Source: Zygaena filipendulae (taxonomy: Eukaryota > Arthropoda > Insecta > Lepidoptera > Zygaenidae). Taken from it: a stretch of 64,000 nt of DNA. Under the pieces are notes generated by a model that saw nothing but the letters and a program-made list of their open reading frames with translations, ran no database searches and had not been told where the DNA came from. The translations under genes and the position numbers were made by a program. Numbering within the stretch: position 1 is the stretch's first letter; every line of letters begins with the position of its first letter. This document shows positions 58,388-64,000 of the stretch, piece by piece. Location: contig OU015662.1 in assembly GCA_907165275.2 (NCBI GenBank), positions 7,943,501-8,007,500 of the forward strand. Reading direction: 5' to 3'.

Positions 58388-59032
58388 GCGTGTACCAGAC
58401 TGTTAGTTGTAAACATGTTGTAAACAAGCCTCTCCGCAAAGTCACCTTGGCGGGAAGTTAGTTTTAACCGCCGTTGGTGTTTCCGTCCACACTTGTTGTA
58501 AACAAGGCTCCAACTTCAGTGTGCTTTTGTCCCTCGCATCGGAAACATCTTTGCAATGGCTCCTTGCCTTTCAAAAATTCAAACAGTAGGTGTGGCTTTT
58601 GCTCTTTTGCGTGCAATGTAGGAAAAAAAGAGAAAATATAAAATAAAATATTCCCACACAATTTTTTTTTGGGATTGAGAGGTCCCAGAGATACGGCAGA
58701 TCCCTATAGAGGTCGGCAAAGTCGATAAGAATATTTTTTTCTTGCGTCATTTTCATACGTACGCGCGCGAATAATAAATTACTCTACGCGCGAGCGCTCC
58801 CCGTGACTGCCACCACTCAACTCACAACTGCGCTTGCGTGGTTTACAACAAACGTCCACACAGCGGGCCGCCGCGCCGCGCGCCGGTGAGATCGCAGCAA
58901 GTTTCCAACGCGCGCCCTCAAACCAAGGTCGTGGAAAAGAAACAAATTTCGTTGCAAACAACCGTCCGCACTGTTTTAAACAACTGTTGGAAACTTCCGT
59001 TTTGGGCTTGTTTACAAAAGTCTGGTACACGC
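58388..59032. mobile_element. TIR element upstream of taspase 1
   Basis: GCGTGTACCAGACT with TTGTAAACAAGCC at the left and the inverse at the right (GGCTTGTTTACAAAAGTCTG, GTACACGC). Internally TTTACAAC and GTCCACAC blocks repeat. The GC-rich middle (58,760-58,910) could be mistaken for a promoter CpG island. A further inverted repeat (TAGTCTAGACTCTAGTTAAT against its near inverse) occupies 59,034-59,125. Confidence 0.6.
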
Positions 59033-59295
59033 ATTAGTCTAGACTCTAGTTAATTTGTGGTGCATTCCTGGTTCCCGTGCAATAATGTGCTGATCAGAGC
59101 ACAAATTAACTAGACTTATGTCTAAAGATCAGAGAGTATTATTTTCTTTGGTGCTGATAATGTGCATTTGTGCCCGAAATCCGAATTTATATTTTGTACT
59201 TATCCAAGTTATAAAATCAATTGTAAATATGATATGTGGACATAAAACCATTTTTTAAGTAACATTCTTTGAAAGAAAACTTGTCGAAAATCGAA

Positions 59296-59323
59296 ATGGA
59301 TGGTTTTATTGCAGTACATTGTG
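59296..59323 (+). CDS. TASP1: Taspase 1 exon 1 (coding part)
   Basis: 28 coding bases, MDGFIAVHC plus one base of the next Gly codon; donor TTGTG|GTAAAT. The 5' UTR extends upstream to an unknown start. Confidence 0.85.
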
Positions 59324-60677
59324 GTAAATAGCAAAATAGCATTAAATGGTGAAATTGCTTCATTTTTAGTTCATTGTTAATTTATATTGGATTGATTTGT
59401 AGGAGCTGGATATCATAGTGATTCGTTAAAGAAAGAATATCAGAAAGCTTGCGTGGTGGCATGCAGAAAAGCCACTCAAGCTCTTCAGCAAGGTGGAAAC
59501 GCTGTAGACGCTGTTGAAAAGGCGATTATTGGTAAAGATAATATTATTAATTGCGTTTCTTTCTTGACCCTTATCCCTGTCTGTTTGTTTTAGTGGGAGC
59601 ATAATACAAAGATACATATTTTTATTTTCGTATTTTAGAATTGGAAAATAGTCCTCTGACCAATGCTGGTTTTGGATCAAATCTGAGCTGGAATGGAACT
59701 GTAGAATGCGATGCTTCGCTCATGAATGGTCAGACTTTACACTTTGGCGCTTGTGGTGCAGTTGCCAATGTATGGAACCCAATAACTCTTGCCAAACAAC
59801 TTTGTGTTAAACAGTGTGATAGCCTTTCTCTGGGTCGAGTGCCACCTTGTATTCTTACGGGTGAAGGTGCCAAGTCGTGGGCAGAAAGAATGGGCTTGGA
59901 AATAGTCGATGAAAGGAAAATGATCTCATCAAGAGCATTCCGTAACTATAAGCATTGCAAGCGGAAATTAAAACGTTATTCACTGCAAAATGATACAAGA
60001 TTCAGCCCATTGGACACTGTTGGTGCTGTATGTGTAGACTCAAATGGTGTTGTTGCTGCTGGAGCAAGCTCTGGTGGAGTATCTTTGAAGCATGAGGGTA
60101 GGGTTGGTCAGGCTGCTTCATTTGGCAGTGGTGTGTGGGCTGTGATGAGTCGCGATGGTAGCACACCCTCTATAGCAGCATGCACTTCCGGCTGTGGAGA
60201 ACATTTAATAAGAACACAACTAGCAAGAAACACAGCAGAAAGTTTACTTGATCCATCTCCAATTATGGCTTTAGACAAATGTCTCAAAAATAATTTTTTG
60301 GAGTCACCGTTTTTATGGGATGTTCCTGAAAGATTAGGTGGTACATTGGCACTGAAGTATGACCCACAGAATGGAGAAGGGGAGCTGTTGTGGGGACATA
60401 CAACTAAGACCATGTGTGTTGGTTACATGTGCACTACAAGTGATAGACCAAAGGTATTGCATAGTTTTTAGTAATTTAACCTAATACATCAAATTGTTCT
60501 TTCTTGTATTAATTTTGTTTATTATATTTTCAGTTTACAATTTCCTACCTCCCTGCAAAAGTGGTGCCAGGGCAAAAGGCAGTGGTATCAGGGCAGTCCT
60601 TTAGTGTTGCCATGCAATCTTACCCAGGTTTGCAGTGGGAAATCAAAACACAGTCAAATTGTAATGGACCCCTTTGA
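59296..60677 (+). CDS. TASP1: Taspase 1 (threonine aspartase, Ntn-hydrolase), four exons
   Basis: Exons 59,296-59,323, 59,403-59,531, 59,639-60,453 and 60,534-60,677 join in phase into 371 residues; an in-frame stop at 59,260 supports this ATG. It belongs to the type-2 asparaginase family and autocleaves before a threonine to form an active alpha/beta enzyme. Taspase 1 cuts after aspartate in nuclear regulators such as Trithorax/MLL and TFIIA. Visible features are MDGFIAVHCGAGYHSDS at the N-terminus and ENSPLTNAGFGSNL with CDASLMNG in the alpha part. The cleavage site is LD|TVGAVCVD, with catalytic Thr at about residue 179 (codon 60,016-60,018). SGGVSLKHEGRVGQAA and TSGCGEHLIRT follow in the beta part. 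The N-terminal extension is only about nine residues, and the protein is somewhat shorter than vertebrate forms (about 420). It looks intact. Confidence 0.95.
59403..59531 (+). CDS. TASP1: Taspase 1 exon 2
   Basis: 129 bp; acceptor GATTTGTAG|GAGCTGG, donor TATTG|GTAAAG. Encodes AGYHSDSLKKEYQKACVVAC and QQGGNAVDAVEKAII. Confidence 0.92.
59639..60453 (+). CDS. TASP1: Taspase 1 exon 3 (large, carries the active site)
   Basis: 815 bp; acceptor TATTTTAG|AATTGG, donor CAAAG|GTATTG. Contains the autocleavage site and most of both subunits. Confidence 0.93.
60534..60677 (+). CDS. TASP1: Taspase 1 exon 4
   Basis: 144 bp; acceptor TATTTTCAG|TTTACA. Encodes FTISYLPAKVVPGQKAVVSG to the TGA at 60,675-60,677. 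Confidence 0.92.
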   Translation, partial: FTISYLPAKVVPGQKAVVSGQSFSVAMQSYPGLQWEIKTQSNCNGPL

Positions 60678-60789
60678 CATGATAAATTGGTGATGTTTAA
60701 AGATAAACAGGACATACCTTATTAAATAGATGATGATATTAACATGACACCATAGTCTACTATTTAGCTTTAGTACCTTTGAACTGACA

Positions 60790-60852
60790 TTAATAGCCAC
60801 ACTCAGTCATTTCAGTGATTACTTAAATTTAAAACGACTCTGTGTGTGGCCG
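60790..60852. repeat. Remnant of the CCGCCGCACTCAGAGTCG MITE
   Basis: GCCACACTCAGTCATTTCAG ... TAAAACGACTCTGTGTGTGG: shortened and mutated ends of the 33,373 family in the taspase 1 3' flank. Confidence 0.5.
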
Positions 60853-61187
60853 TGACACATTATCATTATCACATGCGAAAGTGAAAGATAGCCTAAGGGA
60901 GACATCACAGAGAAAGAAATATTAGGAGCTGGCAAACAAAAAGTACATATTTCAAATTTAAATGTCTTTGTATTTATAATTTATAATATTTTTTATTAGA
61001 TATAGAAATCTGGATTTAACATAATGTCAAATCAAGTCTCAAACTTCATATGGACAAATTAAAACCACGCCAAAAGCTCACTGGAATGTGTTAATATATG
61101 AGGAGCTGGTGATGGATAAGGTGATAAAAAAGCGTTTTTTGCGAAAAATCCCATCCAGTTGATATGTATGTCTAGTACAATTTCTAA

Positions 61188-61703
61188 GGGGCCGTTCAAG
61201 TATTACGTAAGCAGATTTTTTTTGCATTAACCCCCCCCCCCCCCCCCCCGTCAGCAAAAGTAAGCAAAGCTCTACCCCTCCCCCCCATGCTTACGTAAAT
61301 ATTGTGTTAGAAACTCGCTCCAACTCCACAAACGATAATGACCATAAAAAGACTATGTGTTATGATTATGTTTAATAATGACGATCTCACTCACCGTTGA
61401 CGGCTTCCACCCCAAACACGCGTCACATGACGTTTTATGTCACCTGTCACTGTCAATGACAATTGCCTGATTCATGAGCAGCAGTTAAGTCTAGAAATAA
61501 GGTCATTATTTGTAAGAATCCGCGTAAATGCATTTCGTTTTCGAGCATAGACAATGTGTGGGTTGCCATATTTTTTGAAAATGTAAATAATTACTGATGA
61601 CGTAATCACCATCTAGATCCCCCACCCCCCATGTCATCAAAAATAAGCAAAACAAAGACCCCTCCGCCCCCCTATAGTGCTTACGTAATACTTGAACGGC
61701 CCC
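61188..61703. mobile_element. TIR element with GGGGCCGTTCAAGTATTACG ends and TAA duplication
   Basis: GGGGCCGTTCAAGTATTACG then TAAGCA at the left, mirrored at the right (GTAATACTTGAACGGCCCC). TAA lies directly on both sides (61,185-61,187; 61,704-61,706). A run of C (about 61,231-61,249) follows the left end. The 500-bp interior is non-coding. Confidence 0.8.
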
Positions 61704-61769
61704 TAAAACCCTCACTAATTAGTATAAATTTTATTACAAACATAGTCCAAAAATTAATAATTTATTTAA

Positions 61770-62215
61770 TCTATACTAATTAATTATAAAGAAGTAAAGT
61801 TTGAGTTTGTGACGTTGTAGGGGATAATATCTAGATCTACTAAAATTCTTTTACCAATAGACTGCTTTTGACGACCCGATTGGCGCAATGGTCACCATGC
61901 CTACCCGCTAATCAAGAGGTTCAGGGTTCGATTCCCGGTGGGGGTGGACTTTGTGTGATGAACACAGGGTTCCATTTTCCAGTCTGGGTGTGTTTATATA
62001 TATCTATAGTATAATATATATGTAATAATATGTGTAGTATATACCACGATTGCTTGGTTTCCACGACACAAGCTCATAGCTTAGTGTGAGATCAAGTAGA
62101 TCTGTGTGTTGTGAAGTGGATTATTATTATTATGCTACAGTGTTACTGACTATCATAGGGTACTTCTTCCCGGAATTCCCGTGAGAACTCCGAAATTACC
62201 GCGGGCAACAGCTAG
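61770..62215 (+). mobile_element. Helitron-like element carrying a SINE insertion
   Basis: A|TCTATACTAATTAATTATAA ... GACGTTGTAGGGGATAATAT (same subtype as 16,881) up to about 61,866. It resumes after the SINE at GCTACAGTG ... ATAGGGTACTTCTTCCCGGA and ends ACAGCTAG|T. Confidence 0.8.
61867..62133 (+). mobile_element. tRNA-derived SINE, full length
   Basis: The head carries RNA polymerase III boxes: A box TGGCGCAATGG (61,881-61,891) and B box GGTTCGATTCC (61,925-61,935). A unique body follows (GATGAACACAGGGTTCC, TTGGTTTCCACGACACAAGC) and an ATT repeat tail. The tRNA-like part lacks a proper acceptor stem, so it is a SINE rather than a tRNA gene. The 3' half recurs at 26,056. Confidence 0.85.
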
Positions 62216-62226
62216 TACCTAATATA

Positions 62227-62738
62227 TCCGACAAATATTAAAAATGTGAAAGTGTGGATGTTACTCATTTACGCAAAAACCGCTGAACGGATTTGGATGA
62301 AATTTGACATGCATGTTGTCAGGGGTACAGAGAAGGACATAGGGTACTTTTATCCCGGAATAGGGATGTTGACTACTATTGAAAATCAAAATTCTAATTA
62401 GTCCGTCCGCGTCAGTTAGAAAATAAAAAAACAATAGACACGTATTTTTTGCTTTTTTAAATAAATTAAAATATACAGAGATAAAGTGCATTAAAGTTTA
62501 GGATGAGGAGGTCGTGACGTCACTAACTGCAAAACCGCCATACAAACTGTCAGAATAGTGACGTCACGCGAAATTTCAACTCAATATATCGCCGTTATTT
62601 TTTGATTACGTAAAAAAAGAAAAAATACGTGTCCAAAATATTTTTTAATAATCTACAAGACGGACTAAAAAATAAAAATTAGTCAACATGCCCATTCCCG
62701 CGGGAAATTACTGCGGGTGAAACCGCGGGCACAGCTAG
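62227..62738 (+). mobile_element. Helitron-like element split by a MITE
   Basis: T|TCCGACAAATATTAAAAATG-type 5' end, common core, and the 3' hairpin CTGCGGGTGAAACCGCGG then GCACAGCTAG|T. It is interrupted at GGAAT/ATTCCC by the MITE at 62,362 and starts 11 bp after the previous Helitron ends. Confidence 0.85.
62362..62693. mobile_element. GGGCATGTTGACTA MITE, copy with exact boundaries
   Basis: 332 bp with ends AGGGATGTTGACTA and TAGTCAACATGCCC. The host Helitron consensus GGAATTCCCG is split so that AT appears on both sides (62,360-62,361; 62,694-62,695), implying a 2-bp duplication. Sub-terminal inverted AATACGTGTC blocks and paired GTGACGTCAC motifs lie inside. Confidence 0.88.
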
Positions 62739-63126
62739 TATTATTATAAAAATGTGTTCATGTTAATGTTACTTGTGTGTAAGCTTTGACTGTAATTAGC
62801 ATATAATAATACATTGTCGTGACTAGTGCTCAATCTGTTGAGCATTGATCTTGGGAAACATGAATAAGTATTGAAAAAATTTAAAACCCTAATGATGTTT
62901 CATTTAAAAAAACTAAGCAGTTGTGAACAGTCTAGCTCTACAACTTTGTATTATAATTTTAGTCAATATTCCGATTGTTACCTGTTTTGTGAGCCCAATA
63001 AATAAATAAATAAACCCTTGAAGCCACACAACTAGGTAGGTACCTACCATAAGTACATAATATTATTGTATGATAACGACTATTTTTATTAAGATTCCTC
63101 GATATTTTAAGAGGACATTATATTTT
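62739..63126. other. Gene-free AT-rich DNA
   Basis: A short AATA repeat lies near 62,998. Otherwise nothing recognised. Confidence 0.5.
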
Positions 63127-63180
63127 ACCTTGTTTATTAGTACCTATTTTATAATAAGATAGGGTACTAATAAACAAGGT
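63127..63180. repeat. Perfect 18-bp-arm hairpin
   Basis: ACCTTGTTTATTAGTACC and its exact inverse with an 18-bp AT-rich loop. Confidence 0.85.
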
Positions 63181-63571
63181 TATTTTAGATTTTGATTGCG
63201 GTTTCCTCACGCTCATGTTCACACTTAATAGCTCAAACAATCTCTTCTTCATCTCAATGCGATATAGATTGCAGTAAAAAATATTATAACTACAATATAA
63301 TATACTTCAATTCGTTAATTAGAGTAGTAAGAAAGACTAATAATATAAAATAAATAGGACTGAATTCAATAAAAATACTACCTGATATATTTTACAATTT
63401 ATTTATAAAAATCCTGTAGGTCATAGTCGTGTACTTACATATTAAATTCGGTGAGAGGAAATCATACATAGTGTAAGTACATACTAATGTTAAGTAGGTA
63501 CTTATTATATAACTTACCTAAACGTCTTTTAGACTACAGGCCCATCCAAAAAATGGATAGGTCATATGAAC

Positions 63572-63720
63572 CACCAGTGGGGCTAAGATGCGCAACACGA
63601 TAAAATTATATCGAGCCATTTTATCGATTCTCGTCGACATATTGTATGGCTTTGTCGACGAGAATCGATAAAATGGCTCGATAAAATTTTGTCGTCTTGC
63701 GCATCTTAGCCCCCCTGGTG
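63572..63720. repeat. Fold-back MITE, GGGGCTAAGATGCGCA ends
   Basis: About 70-bp arms: CACCAGTGGGGCTAAGATGC, then ATCGAGCCATTTTATCGATT and CTCGTCGACA, mirrored on the right with few differences. Confidence 0.8.
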
Positions 63721-64000
63721 ACGTATATAGGACGATATAAGAGAATAAAATAATAAGATTCAGCACTATGCCGTCACTTGTAAGCTGTCCAACTAAAAAT
63801 TCAAAATTGCAGCTAGAGTGAGTACATTTTGGTCATATATTTTTGTACTGCATTTTTACCATCGATAGATTCATGGAAAATAATAAGAAAGCGCGCAGTG
63901 CCGTAAAAAAGTGGTGCGTCACAATGCCGTACACACACACTGATGCCGTACAGAATGAATGACCAAATTTACCCTGGAAATTGTGAGAAAATAAAAAAAA

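Noticed and set aside
58760..58950. CpG-island promoter of taspase 1
   Set aside because: The GC-rich block lies inside an inverted-repeat element; promoter function cannot be claimed from sequence alone.
60108..60413. 101-codon minus-strand frame
   Set aside because: Antisense of taspase 1 exon 3.
61870..61948. tRNA gene with A and B boxes
   Set aside because: There is no paired acceptor stem and no sound anticodon arm. The sequence continues into a body and an ATT tail found elsewhere, so it is a SINE head.
1..64000. CRISPR arrays, operons, bacterial or viral genes
   Set aside because: No regularly spaced repeats, no operon-like gene packing and no capsid, integrase or polymerase of viral type were seen; the spliced genes and SINE/LINE/Helitron content are those of an insect nuclear genome.

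Overview
The window is eukaryotic, AT-rich and almost certainly from a moth or butterfly. Introns are small, and the TAGGTA/TACCTA motif is scattered everywhere. There are more than twenty copies of a short Helitron-like element that begins TCCTACTAATATTATAA and ends in a GC-rich hairpin plus CTAG, a family typical of Lepidoptera. No bacterial, plastid or viral gene is visible, and there is no rRNA gene, free-standing tRNA gene or CRISPR array.

Layout. Bases 1 to about 25,100 hold no gene I can support. They are unique AT-rich DNA with Helitrons, fold-back MITEs, a pair of about 1 kb elements in inverted orientation (10.9-13.7 kb) and several GC-richer unique islands that may be regulatory. 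Bases 25.1-27.2 kb are poor in repeats and may be the 3' UTR of the next gene. Bases 27,230-33,169 (minus strand) carry five phase-compatible exons, the 3' end of a gene I do not recognise; its introns are filled with transposon debris. Bases 33.2-51.6 kb are a transposon graveyard. It includes two elements with perfect 8-bp target duplications and a decayed 3.3 kb PIF/Harbinger element with remnants of both its transposase and its Myb/SANT-like gene. It also holds a 2.8 kb terminal-inverted-repeat element of unknown class. HIGD2A (mitochondrial HIG1-domain protein, two exons, plus strand) is at 51,700-52,108. From 52.8 to 59.0 kb there are more fold-back elements, a third copy of the 1.3 kb element, arrays of a 15-bp motif and a decayed THAP domain. 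Taspase 1 (four exons, plus strand) is at 59,296-60,677. The remainder holds nested Helitron/SINE/MITE insertions and fold-back elements.

The three genes do not form a functional unit: one acts in respiratory-chain assembly, one is a nuclear threonine protease, and one is unknown. The main interest is the transposon archaeology. Several nested insertions let element ends and target duplications be read exactly. A handful of structures (15-bp arrays at 56.6-58.4 kb, the 2.8 kb element, a perfect 48-bp palindrome, twin X-boxes) are not explained by families I can name.
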